From: Lingula anatina
Taxonomy: Eukaryota; Brachiopoda; Lingulata; Lingulida; Lingulidae
Assembly (NCBI RefSeq): GCF_001039355.2
Contig: NW_019775662.1
Coordinates: 180,584 to 244,583, forward strand
Direction: 5' to 3'
Length of the DNA stretch: 64,000 bases
Below, in pieces: positions 1-12,960 of the stretch (positions are counted from its first letter, which is position 1; each line of letters opens with the position of its first letter). The notes beneath the pieces are model-generated. The model saw nothing but the letters and a program-made list of their open reading frames with translations. It had not been told where the DNA came from and ran no database searches. The translations under genes and the position numbers were made by a program.

Positions 1-1
1 G

Positions 2-1907
2 TGGACAGTGCCTGATTCATACGCACCGACGTCAAAGGACACCGGCTGTATCACGTACACGTATCAGTCCGCGGTGGACCCGGTGAGGGACATGTATTCG
101 GGACTGGTGGGGCCGCTTGTGGTGTGTAAAAAAGGAGCACTGAAACAGGTAGAGCATCTACATACCAGTGTACACTGAGTGCAGTCTTATAAATACATGT
201 AGTGCGTAAAAGTTGTACATGGCCAAACTTATATGTCTACTATTAATTTAACTGCTGTGTAAAATTTTGAGACCAAAGCGACAGGTTTAGTGCCGATGAA
301 AAATAAAATTGTTTTGTACCCTTGTCAAATGGCCTTGACCCAAATGCTGTCTCGGTGAATCAGAATCATTACACATTTCCACATTTGTCCACTGTACTCT
401 ATCTTTTAATGGTGGTCCAAGTCTCGGGCGTAAATCTGTTTTATTCAAGAATAATTTTCTCTTTCATAGCGCGGCAAGGATTATATCCTTCTATTTGCCG
501 CCACGGACGAGAACCAGTCATGGTATATAGAGAAGAATATGGCGGAATCTACTCGACTGAAACCAGGTGCCAAGCTGCCGGCTGATTTTGAAGAGTCCAA
601 CATAATGAGAGGTATCTGAACTGAAGGCATCTATCTAATGTTCATTTTGAAGAAATAGAGTTTCGCCTTTTCGGTTTATTTTTTAATTTGTGTGCAGACA
701 TTACAAATCTGAACAATATTCTGCTAAAAGAAGGTAAACATTTATCAAAAGTTTATACTTTTCATATTCATGATATTTACTCTTAATGAGTGTACTGCCC
801 TCTAGTGCATTTCCTTTTCAACCAAATCCCCTTTGATTACAGAAGTTTGTCATTTTGATCACGTGTTCTTAGAGATGGAATAAATGCACTTCAATATTTT
901 AAAAAGGCCGCGATCGCCATTGGTGTGCAGATCAGTAGATAACAATCATAAAATAAATAAATTATAATCTTTTATCTGTTTCATAATGTACAGGCATCAA
1001 TGGGTTCTCGTTTGGGAACCTGCCTCTCTTGAGTACATGTGTCGGAGAACATGTCACCTGGCGCCTTCTATCGGTGGGAAATTTACTGGATATGCACACG
1101 CCCACTTTTAACGGAAATACTTTCTTGCGGTTTGGTGGCAATACTAAGGACTCGGTTTTTCTTTTCCCTGGAACTTCGGAGACGTTGGAAATGGTTCCAG
1201 TTAATTCAGGTAATGCAACTGTATTATCATTTTTTGTCAAGTGCATTTCAGGCGCCCCATACACGTATATATCTCCATTGGTTTGAAAAAAAAAGAAAAA
1301 AATGCATGTGCATGTGAATATTTTTCTGTTTTATTGGTTCTGGGTTTTGCCATTTACTAGTTCATGTTGCTGTGGGTTTTTATATATGCGTTTATACTTT
1401 ACTACTACGTACTCTAACTACCTTAATATGGCATATGTACCGGTAGTTACTTCTATTTTCATTTATATAAAGGTCAATTGATTTTTAATGAGAACTGTGG
1501 CCATGTAGAAAGGACAGTGTATAATAATTGGCACATTTATCATTTCAGGTACATGGAGTCTTGTGGACGGTAACAATGAGAACTTTAATGCCGGGCTCAG
1601 TGCATTATATAAAGTGTCCGTTTGCACCAGGGTTTCTAATGTGGGGAAAGCAGCAGCAGCGCCATCTTCAGGTGGAAGTGGCGGGAAAACGCGCACCTAT
1701 TATATTGCCGCGGAGGAAGTGATGTGGGAATATGCGCCGTATAAATATGATCTGGTTTTCAATAGAAGTATCTTTTATTCGTAAGTAGAAAAAGAGCAAT
1801 ATTTTAAGCTCCCTTTAAAAATGGAGATTACTAAAACTGTTCACTTGGAAAAAGAAGTAAAAGAAATTGTGTTCCCTTCAGAAGTTCTTTTTGTTTGCGT
1901 GAAAAAA

Positions 1908-1970
<63 letters not shown>

Positions 1971-2522
1971 TCAGAACCGATGTTATGATATCAAAGCAAC
2001 AAAACATCGATAGACAATGTACACGTAGGCCCATATATCATTTCTGAATTCAAATTTCATATTAAATCAAATAATCATGTTGACGCACATTGATTTCTGT
2101 TTAAGTCTGGCGGTTAGATGGTGCAATAAATCTACGGCTTCGAAACCTGTACCATTTAAATCTCTTTTCATAGTGGTATGAATATATTTGTTCGTGACGA
2201 CTTCCCGTTCCTTGGCTCGGTGTACAAGAAGGCCGTCTATAAGGAATATACAGATGCCAGTTTTACACAGAGAAAGGTCCGCACTTCAGAAGATCGCCAT
2301 CTTAGAATTTTGGGTCCTATGATAAAAGCCGAAATCGGAGACACGATCAAGGTGAACTTTTCACTTATTTAGACCTCTAATATTCATCTTTTCTTTATGG
2401 CATATAGGCCTAGTACATTTTAGTAAAGGCTTTTCACATTGGATTACCCGGGGTACCAAAATACCGATTCCCTACACACACACACGCACGCACGCACGCA
2501 CGCCAGCACCCTCACAGACTCC

Positions 2523-2566
<44 letters not shown>

Positions 2567-5500
2567 TATGGTATTATTTGGGTCAATTCCCAGTCCGGCC
2601 CTCTCTGGGCTTGTTAAATGTTTGCCCTTTTTCGATCTTGGGAAAAGACAGGCCTTGCCATCTTGCTATTATATTTAGATATATAAGACGAAAACATAGT
2701 AAGCAACCCTTGAGTGTTCTCCTATGCATCTCAGGCTGACTTTTTACCAGATGTAAAGCCAGACATCTAGCCCAAAGCAAGGTCCTTTGTATCTGAGGCC
2801 AGGCGAATGGCAAAAGTGATTATTTCTCTTTTTAAGCTCACAGTTACTTACTTGTATCGAGCAACTATATTTTCCGTCTATGCTTTTTTTTCAATGTTTA
2901 AAATAATATTTCACAGTAGGCCTACTGTAGAAACACAAAGCGCTACTTTTAAAATTTACATCATGTCTATATTTCAGGTTGTCTTCAATAACATGGCTTC
3001 CCGCCCTTACTCAGTTCACCCCCATATGGTACTGTATTCTAAAGACTCCGAGGGACAATCATACAGAGATACTACCAATACTACGGTAGGCGTGCCTCCT
3101 TATTCCATTAGGACATACACGTGGTACGTGCATGCGCAGTCGGGACCCGGAAGTAACGACCCAAATTGCATATCGTCTGCTTACTACTCTGCCGTTAATC
3201 CTGAAAAAGATGTCTCAACCGGGTTGGTCGGGCCATTGATCGTCTGCCGCAAAGGGATATTGGATGAAAACAACAGACGTCTGGATGTTGACAGAGAGAT
3301 AGCTACTTTGTGGAATGTCATGGACGAGGGAGAAAGCTGGTGGGTATGGCACTTATTGCAGATTTCTCTTTGGGTTCGTTCACAATGAAAAGGTCGTACT
3401 AGGTAGTTCGAGCTAACTTCGCGGGGACTCTCGCTAAATGCAATAGATGGATAGTTATAACATGCCTCCACCTGGCGTTGGGTAGAATACAGAAAACTGG
3501 TGGTTATACGAGTAAGTTGGAAGACAGAGGAAACGCGTTTATCTGTTAATCTGATTTAATTTCATATTTCACTCTCACAGGTATCTTGACGACAATATTG
3601 CTGCCAACAATCCTAAAAATTTGACGGTGGATAAGGATGATGAGGATTTCCACGAAAGCAACAAATTCCATGGTGTGTACTGTTTAATATCGATTGTTAA
3701 TTGAATCAATATATCAGTTATCGATCAGCCAACTGAGAGTTTCTTTATTAAATTTGTTCTTTGTAGCCTATATACTGTATACTATCACTCTGTTTTAATT
3801 TAGATTATTTTTCAGCAATTTTTTCCTTTTATATCGTTACTGTGATGTGACCTTCCCTGGATATTTTATATAAAAGTTATTACGTTCATTTTGGACATCT
3901 GAAATTCTGTGGTTAAATGCTTATCATACCAATCATTCATTATTGTATCCGTAAAAATCATCGAATATCGGGACAGGTGCTCTACGGTAATTGTTATAAA
4001 TTTATGCAACACTCCCTGTCATTCATTATTATATACGTAAAAAATCATCAATTATCAAGATAAATAAACGAAATTCTCCCTGTTGTTAGTCATCAATGGA
4101 GAGATCACTGCGCTTGATTCCGGTTTTGACATGAATCAGTGTGATCTGGTGGCCTGGTACCTGTTAAGCCTGGGAGGAGAGACAGACATCCACACCGTGC
4201 ACTTCCATGCCCAGTCCTTTATATCTCGAGCTGAAACCCCGCACAGAGGGGACGTAGTTGAGGTGGGGGCTATTTATTATATAAACGGAAATGTTAATGT
4301 TAACAAGTGTTATGTAGTCAGAGTAAGACATATGATTTTTATTTCAATATGCATAGCGGCACAGAACTGGAAGATCTTAATATTTTTTATTTTAGATTTT
4401 CCCTGGAACCTTTGAAACGGTCACAATGCTGGCAGACGACCCCGGCACGTGGTTTGTACACTGTCACGTGGATGATCACGTGGCTGCTGGTATGGATACA
4501 GTTTTCACAGTTCACCCCAGCACTTCCAGCAATGCTACCGTGGGATTGTGTTAGTAGAGATACAATCGCAATCGTNTTTTTTTCAATGTTTAAAATAATA
4601 TTTCACAGTAGGCCTACTGTAGAAACACAAAGCGCTACTTTTAAAATTTACATCATGTCTATATTTCAGGTTGTCTTCAATAACATGGCTTCCCGCCCTT
4701 ACTCAGTTCACCCCCATATGGTACTGTATTCTAAAGACTCCGAGGGACAATCATACAGAGATACTACCAATACTACGGTAGGCGTGCCTCCTTATTCCAT
4801 TAGGACATACACGTGGTACGTGCATGCGCAGTCGGGACCCGGAAGTAACGACCCAAATTGCATATCGTCTGCTTACTACTCTGCCGTTAATCCTGAAAAA
4901 GATGTCTCAACCGGGTTGGTCGGGCCATTGATCGTCTGCCGCAAAGGGATATTGGATGAAAACAACAGACGTCTGGATGTTGACAGAGAGATAGCTACTT
5001 TGTGGAATGTCATGGACGAGGGAGAAAGCTGGTGGGTATGGCACTTATTGCAGATTTCTCTTTGGGTTCGTTCACAATGAAAAGGTCGTACTAGGTAGTT
5101 CGAGCTAACTTCGCGGGGACTCTCGCTAAATGCAATAGATGGATAGTTATAACATGCCTCCACCTGGCGTTGGGTAGAATACAGAAAACTGGTGGTTATA
5201 CGAGTAAGTTGGAAGACAGAGGAAACGCGTTTATCTGTTAATCTGATTTAATTTCATATTTCACTCTCACAGGTATCTTGACGACAATATTGCTGCCAAC
5301 AATCCTAAAAATTTGACGGTGGATAAGGATGATGAGGATTTCCACGAAAGCAACAAATTCCATGGTGTGTACTGTTTAATATCGATTGTTAATTGAATCA
5401 ATATATCAGTTATCGATCAGCCAACTGAGAGTTTCTTTATTAAATTTGTTCTTTGTAGCCTATATACTGTATACTATCACTCTGTTTTAATTTAGATTAT

Positions 5501-6246
5501 TTTTCAGCAATTTTTTCCTTTTATATCGTTACTGTGATGTGACCTTCCCTGGATATTTTATATAAAAGTTATTACGTTCATTTTGGACATCTGAAATTCT
5601 GTGGTTAAATGCTTATCATACCAATCATTCATTATTGTATCCGTAAAAATCATCGAATATCGGGACAGGTGCTCTACGGTAATTGTTATAAATTTATGCA
5701 ACACTCCCTGTCATTCATTATTATATACGTAAAAAATCATCAATTATCAAGATAAATAAACGAAATTCTCCCTGTTGTTAGTCATCAATGGAGAGATCAC
5801 TGCGCTTGATTCCGGTTTTGACATGAATCAGTGTGATCTGGTGGCCTGGTACCTGTTAAGCCTGGGAGGAGAGACAGACATCCACACCGTGCACTTCCAT
5901 GCCCAGTCCTTTATATCTCGAGCTGAAACCCCGCACAGAGGGGACGTAGTTGAGGTGGGGGCTATTTATTATATAAACGGAAATGTTAATGTTAACAAGT
6001 GTTATGTAGTCAGAGTAAGACATATGATTTTTATTTCAATATGCATAGCGGCACAGAACTGGAAGATCTTAATATTTTTTATTTTAGATTTTCCCTGGAA
6101 CCTTTGAAACGGTCACAATGCTGGCAGACGACCCCGGCACGTGGTTTGTACACTGTCACGTGGATGATCACGTGGCTGCTGGTATGGATACAGTTTTCAC
6201 AGTTCACCCCAGCACTTCCAGCAATGCTACCGTGGGATTGTGTTAG
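2..6246 (+). CDS. Hephaestin/ceruloplasmin-like multicopper oxidase, 3' part
   Basis: Multicopper ferroxidase family; members oxidise Fe(II) for iron export. Exons read 2-148, 470-611, 994-1209, 1549-1780, 2174-2351, 2978-3339, 3581-3672, 4090-4262 and 4396-4554 (stop TAG), all in phase with GT-AG introns, giving about 566 visible residues. The 5' part is outside the window. Cupredoxin hallmarks include SGLVGPL and [10 protein letters not shown] motifs, RPYSVHPH, and in the last domain HTVHFHAQ followed by [12 protein letters not shown]. The latter carries the Cys, His and Met of a type 1 copper site and the His-Cys-His of the trinuclear cluster. The preceding even domain lacks these ligands. 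No membrane segment follows the last domain, so the product looks secreted, as ceruloplasmin is, rather than anchored like hephaestin. The last four exons recur at 4670-5031, 5273-5364, 5782-5954 and 6088-6246 because of an exact duplication. The second set leads into the natural 3' flank. Family assignment is firm; orthology within the family is not. Confidence 0.93.
1902..1968. repeat. Poly(A) followed by (TA)n
   Basis: Intronic run of A (1902-1925) then TA dinucleotides, between oxidase exons four and five of those visible. Confidence 0.95.
2474..2567. repeat. Compound microsatellite (CA)n-(ACGC)n-(TC)n-(CA)n
   Basis: Intronic compound repeat in the oxidase gene, between the exons ending at 2351 and starting at 2978. 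Confidence 0.95.
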
Positions 6247-6267
6247 TAGAGATACAATCGCAATCGT
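4577..6267 (+). repeat. Exact 1,691-bp duplicate of 2885-4575
   Basis: Bases 4577-6267 repeat 2885-4575, introns included, with no difference that I could find. The two copies are separated only by a single N at 4576. The unit holds the last four oxidase exons. Identity through introns and the lone N suggest two overlapping contig ends that were abutted rather than merged; a very recent real duplication is the alternative. Confidence 0.93.
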
Positions 6268-6411
6268 AGGCCTACAGTTTCTAACCCCGGATATCAGAAT
6301 GATGAGAACATTTTAGAACTATTTGAAGTTATAGTTCAAATTGTGAATCATATTTTTTGTACGTTGAATCCTTCCCAACGCAAGCCAAGTGGGAAACACA
6401 AAATCAAACCT

Positions 6412-6417
6412 AATAAA
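6412..6417 (+). promoter_or_regulatory. Polyadenylation signal of the oxidase gene
   Basis: AATAAA lies 166 bp after the stop codon at 6244-6246 in the second (flank-connected) copy, before the convergent receptor gene ends at 6578. Confidence 0.55.
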
Positions 6418-6577
6418 ACGTAAGCGCCTTGCATCCTTTTTTATCGTTCAATAATGGATGCATTATTAAACAATGTGATTCTGTATAGAATCTTGCAAAA
6501 ATGTTCAGTTAAATGTGACTTTTACTAGACTCAAATTTTACTTTTAAAAGGCCATTTCGCCTCCGTCTTAATGCTAG

Positions 6578-9500
6578 TCATAAGGGTCTTTGTAACAAAG
6601 GCGACTGTTCACTGTGACCGGAGCCTTTCTCAGTAGAATTCGATATTTTGTCCTTATCCGATGAATCCAGTTTGTGTATGTTATCGGGTTCGGGTTCTGG
6701 TTTGTCCGCAGCAAAGCTGTCACCTGGTTCGAGCTCTGTCAGTTTCTCGGGTGACTTGTCGCCGCGGCAGTACAGGCGGTCCAGAAGCTTTTGTCGTATC
6801 GAGGTCGTCATGAAGCAGTAGATGATGCAGTTGACAAACCCTTGCCCACTGTCACCTATGGCCTAAAAATGGTGAATTTTTTTATGTAAAACAATGCAAA
6901 CGGGTAGTATAAACGTTGACGAAAACCCAGAATTTACAAGACTAATATATACCCGGTATATAAGGACGTGAATACTATTAAAATGATGAAATGAAAAAGT
7001 TCATACTCTTGAAAATAAACGCTGTTGACACCCGAAGAGCACGGTGCCATTACATGTCCAATTTGTCGAACATTTTATGCAATTAACACCACTGAAAAAG
7101 GCATAAAACGAACAGAAAATAAACATCATGGTAGCAACGCCATGCCTGAGTTATATAACACGCTTAGTCTCTACAGAAACAACTTTTTAAAGCAAAAAAT
7201 AAATCCTTACCTGCAACAACCAAAATATATGGTTGACAACAATCTCATAGGTGGCGCTGGTGTTACCAGGTGTCACCCACACAATAGTATTGGCCACAAA
7301 TCGTATGGTCCCCCATATCCTGAGACACAGGAAGAGGAGGGGTACCAGAGTCATCACCCTGTCGGCTCTCTTTACGGCCTCAATGGTGTTCTTGTTAATG
7401 TACAGTTTTGTTGTGTGACGGATCTGAAAAATACAGGCATTTGAAAACAAACAGGAATTTTGAAGTATTAGAGATCGATAATAATGTTGTTTACATTTAT
7501 TCCAGGTCACTTATCTCTTTTTAAAAATATTTGGGCTCGACTTAATCATTGTTAACGGAACAGCGTTAGGCGATAAATTGTATATAGTGGATTATATTAT
7601 AGCTTCCCAATTTGATAAATGCAACGCCACTCCTTGATAAAATAATTATTTGGTGAAAAAGTGACATGAATTTAACCAATTTGACTCGAGATGACTGAGA
7701 GACTGAAAGCGTAAAACAAACGGACTTCGCAAGATTTTAAGCAGATTTGGGATAAAAAATAATGGCAGACGAGTGATGCGGTGCAGCAACAAATAACAGC
7801 TGACAAAATATATCCATAAATATTGTTCTGGTTGTTGTTCTCGAAAGTCCTGTACAAACACAATCAGTTCGTTGCACAACAGTAAAAATTCGCCATTCTT
7901 TGCGTGTTTATTTGGTATTGCTTTCTGAGCCCATAGTTTTGATCTTATTAAGCAGTTAACCCCACCACATGCGGATTCTCGCACGTTTTAATAGTCTCAA
8001 AAGACCTCAAGCAGTGTCAAAGGCATCTTTTAAGGCTGCCCCCTATTATTCCCATTGTCCAGTCCTTAGTTCGACAGTACCCTGCATTTTCTACGCTAAC
8101 TTTTACCTAGCACGTTAATTTTCTGTGGCCTTACCGTTCGCTTTAACTTTGACTTCATCTGAAAGTAAACGACTGGTATGAACACGTAGGCCAAGATCTC
8201 CCAGCCTTTGCCTGAGATCGTCATCATGAAAATGACCAGCGGCCATCTTGGGGATTGTCCGTGTAGGGACTGTAGGTCGCAGTCACTGGACCGTATCCAG
8301 CACCAGCCTCCACTGGCTATAGAGGAGCCGTTGGTGATGCTGGCAAGATCCTCCCCAAGGTTCCCTGTGGCAAGGAGAGGGTAGGTAATCACCACTGGAA
8401 AATACACACGTACAGAGAGTTAGACTGGGTTCTCATACCTAGATCGATCTTACAAGATCGATCCATCTCCAAGGGGTTTCTCGCTAAATTGCTTTCAGCT
8501 AAAACGGCTTAGACGTCTGGCACGCCTACTGAAGCTGCTAAACAATAATTAATTACCCCCTAGCAGTAGGCGTGACAGACATTTAAGCCGCTTAGGTTGA
8601 TAGCAATTTAGCGTGAATCCCGTTGGAGATAGATCGATCCAAATTTAGTACGATAGGGTCTGGGAATGGTCCCTTAGATCATGTCACTGGATTTATACCC
8701 CGAATTTCAGATGGCATTGCGAATCTACCTCTCAACTCTCAAAATGTCTCTGCCATTCACTGGTAACAGTAGAAGGTAAAGTTCCCAGTGACGTCTTGAA
8801 CTCAGGGTACGTGAGTAATGATTTGCGCTATTTAATTATGACGGTCCATGATTCTAACCCAACCCCCTGCCCCCGCTAAGATAAATCGATCCTGCTAGTG
8901 CGAAAAGGTTACTGGCACACAGTTACAAGGGGGTAATTGACTATCGTTAATTACACCCAAGCAGCTTGAGTAGGCGATCCAGACATTTAAGTCTCTTTAG
9001 TCTCATTGAGTGCAATTTAGTGAAAACCCGCACGAAAACGAAGTAGATACTCCAGCGCAGTAGACTACTGCAATCATGCTGCAAACATACTTCAAATCTG
9101 CTTCGATGTGGGAGCTAATTAGCATATTTGAAACATGCTTCTATCATGCTGCTAATCTACTGCATCAACGCTCCTCCTCTATACATCCCTATGTAATTTT
9201 TGAAGTAGAATTGCAGTAGGCTATACTGCATTTCTACTGCAAATATGCTCCACACCACTACTGCGTTAATGCTTCTTTGCTACTTCGATACTACTGCATT
9301 TTTGTGCGGGAAAGAGACTATGGACAATTAATCCCCGCAGTGTTAGAGTGATCCAGCTAGTACGATGGGTTTATATGAACGCTTCCTTAGATTAATCCAA
9401 GAAATTTGTGAGTTAATTGTGAGACATGTCTAAGGTAAAAACTTACGCGGTATCCCCCAGCTGACCACGTGTGCCGGCCACTCTCGTCTGTCCAACCAGC

Positions 9501-9882
9501 TCTGGACAGTATCTGTCTTCAGAATCGCCTGGCGTACCTTTAACGCGACAAAGCAGTTCCAGAAAAAAGACGCCAGCGACGCGTATGTCGACATAAAGCT
9601 TTGAATTATACACGTGTTGTTAACTATATCTACGTCACAGTCTTCATCTTGTTGGTCAATGGTGTTGTATTTTCCTAGCAGAGACGCGCTCGCGCCCATG
9701 AAATTCCCGACAGCCACTAAAAAGTCCGCCAAAGTAAGAAACAACAGAAATCGTCTGCTGCTAGACCCCGTGTCTTTACACAGAAACCATGCCACAAATA
9801 TAAGAACACAGCCGATCCAAGACAGGACGCTAGAAATGATAGCGGCCGAATATGTGACGACTGCAAAAGTCCCACATGGCAT
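6578..9882 (-). CDS. GPR157: GPR157-like seven-transmembrane receptor
   Basis: Orphan G-protein-coupled receptor of the cAMP-receptor-like/GPR157 group. Four exons on the minus strand: 9882-9447, 8394-8135, 7423-7211 and 6862-6578, 397 residues. Splice phases agree throughout. Family landmarks are RRFLLFLTLADFLVAVGNF (TM2 region), AHVVSWGIP joined across the first intron to LVITYP (TM4), GWCWI in the second extracellular loop, GKGWEILAYVFIPVVY (TM5), RVMTLVPLLFLCLRIWGTIRF (TM6) and FVNCIIYCF (TM7). These align in order with vertebrate GPR157 as I know it. The short N-terminus before TM1 favours the ATG at 9882. The cytoplasmic tail is acidic and Ser-rich. The gene converges on the oxidase gene, with about 330 bp between stop codons. 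Intron 1 (8395-9446) is filled by nested foldback elements. In vertebrates GPR157 signals through Gq at cilia; whether that holds here is not visible. Confidence 0.93.
8455..8640. mobile_element. Foldback MITE-like hairpin in GPR157 intron 1
   Basis: Left arm 8455-8531 and right arm 8564-8640 are inverted copies at roughly 80 percent identity, ending in AGATCGATCC-type sequence. The loop is about 30 bp. No coding capacity. Related fragments with the words CGCTAAATGCAATCAGA or GATCGATCTA recur at about 3390-3450, 26785-26870, 38283-38372 and 45770-45860, so this is a dispersed family. Confidence 0.75.
9027..9310. mobile_element. Nested foldback element rich in CTACTGC/TGCTTC words
   Basis: Ends are inverted: CCCGCACGAAAA at 9027 with CGAAGTAG just inside, against CTACTTCG and TTTTTGTGCGGG at 9310. 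The interior is built from irregular reiterations of CTACTGC, CATGCTGC, CATGCTTC and AGTAG. It interrupts a second copy of the hairpin family described at 8455-8640, whose halves lie at about 8875-9026 and 9311-9365. Non-coding. Confidence 0.7.
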
Positions 9883-11174
9883 TTTTGTAGTTCTTTTTAT
9901 GCAGAAAGTTCAGTTAATTTTGGGCGTCCTGAAATAAAATAATACAAATATATAAATAAAAAATACAAAATGGAAATATAGTTGGAAATTTAAGTTCGAG
10001 GGTCAACACTGAAGAGAGCAATATTCTAATGATGATAAAGGTGTAGTGGCATACAGACATACTCTTTACTTCTTTCCTTTAATTGTTTCCCGATATTTCG
10101 TTGTAGCCTCATAAAAACACATTTATATTGTGTTTGGCTGATTTCCCTCCTGCTTCCTATACTTATGACTGACATTATAAAAAAAGAAGGAGGTGAAGGG
10201 AAGCCTCCATAGATCACCGCACTGTTACTTCTGAGGATTTTGCTTAATAGAGGGGGTGTGTTGTTAGTCTAGCTCAGTCAGGCGGCCAACCGAGGACGGT
10301 CTACTTGTAACTGCGACCAGTAATATCATCTCCGGCGTTTATATTGGCGAAGCTGTTTGATAATTATATAATGGTTCAGCCATGATAACTACCACAGTAA
10401 GTAAAACAGAAAATTGAAGGAATTAAAGTAATTGTTGCCATGCAAATATATACTCACGGTCGAGCTAAGAAGATTATCCAAACCCCTTTGGAATTGTATT
10501 TTGTTTTGTTCTACATTCAGTCCATAACGCTTGATCCAAAATCTAAACTAGTTCTTCTCTACCGCTGTATTTGATGACACACACTCACGTGAAGATCTAC
10601 ATATCTAAATTCACGTACTATATTTATATCGTGCATGCATTTACACTTGTACCTGTATATATTTTAGATCGTCAGACCACGCGTGCAGTGATGCTCACTT
10701 GAAAACTCACTGGAAATGATTGTAACTTTAAAAAACTCTTTGCTATTAACAGACGCTACACGTTTCTCTCCATAACTGACAACGCAGAAAATGCCACCGG
10801 CAGGACTACTACCTGTAGCGAATACAGATATAGCCTGTTAAATGTACAAATGCAGACGCGGCTACACTGTACGGGTGTCATTACCCGTTGTATCATCATG
10901 GTATCTATAAAACCAGTGTTGATAACTACGACGACACGGCCATACCCGTACTAGTATAATCTTAAGTCCTGGGTCAGATAACTCATTTACAGTAAATATA
11001 GGTACACGTTACAGTAAAAGTGGTTTATCTGCGGTGTATCTGGTTGATAATTTAGTCTTATCGTTTCCCGAAAATCATAGGTCATGGCGCTTGCGTCACT
11101 TCCGGGATTAAATTGGTCGAACTCAGTAGCAGACGGTAAAGTCCTCAATTCATGCAGTGTAGCGGAAAAATGAA

Positions 11175-11317
11175 TATATCCGAATGTTTTTGATTGAAGA
11201 TTTCACTTTTGGAAATGCCCTACCAAATTTTATTAGAAAAACAGATGACTTTGACCATTTTAAATCTCTTTTAAAGACCCACATTTTTAATTCTGTCTAT
11301 ATCTCTTAGATTAAAAA

Positions 11318-11407
<90 letters not shown>

Positions 11408-11600
11408 AATATATATATATATGTATCTTAATAAGATTGATTTTTAGTAGTGTAAATTTTAAATGGTTTTCAATGAGAGTTTATGATTAAAATATTGTAG
11501 TCATTTTAATGATTTTAGTATATTAGCCATTATTGTAAGGCGCCTTGGGATAGAATGTAAGGCGCCATATAAGAATCTTCTTCTTATTATTATTAAATGC
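11175..11600 (+). mobile_element. Truncated LINE 3' end (L2/CR1-like)
   Basis: A frame ending at the TAG at 11307-11309 reads NALPNFIRKTDDFDHFKSLL then KTHIF, the typical extreme C-terminus of L2/CR1-clade reverse transcriptase ORFs (WNSLP...FK..LKTHLF). It is followed by a 3' UTR with the GTAAGGCGCC motif twice and a terminal ATT-rich simple repeat, as in LINE 3' ends. The 5' part of the element is missing, so it is a dead copy. Confidence 0.75.
11312..11424. repeat. Poly(A)-(TA)n tract inside the LINE 3' UTR
   Basis: A run of A followed by about 90 bp of TA repeats, interrupted once near 11404. It sits between the end of the LINE reading frame and its 3' terminal motifs. Confidence 0.95.
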
Positions 11601-12759
11601 ATTTAAATACCATTGGAGCAGATAGGGTTGAATGGCGGTGTAACAAAACTGAGGGTCCGTGTAAAAGAAATAATATGGTTAGGGTTAGCCTGACCGAAGC
11701 AGGTCAAAATCTAGGACGAGGCTTACCTGTACAAATGAATGGGAAGCGGACTCTCTATTATGGGGGACTCTCTGTCACGTTACACCGGTAAACGCATAAA
11801 GAATCATTCCTGTGATAAGCAACTCTATGTTTACACATAAGGCTGCTTGTTATATTTCTCACCAACTGGGCAAAGTTTCACAATTGCTCCAGTCGGCCAG
11901 TCATCAGGAGCTCGTGCTCATGACCTCAAGTTCAACGACCAGTTTTTTTTTATATTTCTTTTTTTTATTACTGTTGATTTTCTTTTTTTAATACTGGAGA
12001 ATGCTACATTTCAAAACAGTGAAAATAATGGGGTCAATAAAATTACGTAAATAGTGCACAGAATAAACACGTCATATACAATATCTAGATTTAGATGTTC
12101 ACTTTTTCTATCAAACACTGTTCTAAAGAGTGCACATTCATTGCTTTTGCCAAACAAACGTGTTTTGGCTATTTCTTATGAATACAAAACATCGATGATG
12201 CATCGTGCACATAGAATAAATGTCTTTCAAGTGTATGAAAAAGTTATAGGTAATAAACACAAAATATCTCTGAGAAAATGTGACATCATTTATGGACTTT
12301 TATTTACGTATGTTTTCTTTTAAATCCGTGGAACAGCATTTCAATTTCAAGTGTGAGGTCCAATTCATGATAGATGACAGAAAGCCAGACTTCTATCAAA
12401 ACAGATCAAAGATATTGCAAACGGGAAGGGGGAGTGAGCACGTATGAAATAGTAGACGTGGACAAATCTGTCATATGATGTTCGCAGAGGTGGACTTATT
12501 TCACGGTTTGTCTTACTTAACTAACCTCCTCCCCCAGGATAAAACATGATGGCGAAATATTTAAGAGTCATGTCAAACTCACAACTGACGTATTTATCGA
12601 TATTTAAAATAAATACGTATGTATATGTATGGTGCCTGTCTGTAATAAATATTTACCATGTCAACTGTGGCCGTAAAATCTAGAATACTGAAACGATGGA
12701 ATTGTTATAACAAATTCCAAATATGAATGGTTTTTTCATCATTGCAAGTATTACCAGCA

Positions 12760-12960
12760 TGATGTTAATGGATTGTCCTGGCCGTGACATTTCCAAGGTC
12801 GATGACACTAATGTTGTAAACAGTTTAGACTCTATTAGAAATCAATATCAGCTACTGTCATTTTTACATTTAACCTTGTTCCCCTCCCTCTTTGCCACGA
12901 GCCAGGCAAAGTATTATTATCATTTTTATTATTTGCAAATCGTACATTGATCAGTCAAAG
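12760..12960 (+). other. Conserved 5' flank segment shared with 56130-56330 (inverted)
   Basis: The stretch including CGTGACATTTCCAAGGTC and downstream bases matches the reverse complement of about 56130-56330, with scattered substitutions and alternating better and worse patches. It shows that the inverted duplication of the lectin genes extends about 0.7-0.9 kb upstream of their first exons. It could be regulatory sequence or an unrecognised upstream exon; both strands' versions keep an open frame here containing RDISKV. Confidence 0.5.

Larger units (their letters stand above)
9883..12700. other. Intergenic region upstream of GPR157
   Basis: This stretch between the start of the GPR157-like gene and the 5' flank of the lectin gene shows no recognisable gene. 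It contains the LINE fragment and the TA tract listed separately. Several short open frames have no codon bias, splice structure or family signature that I recognise. Confidence 0.6.
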
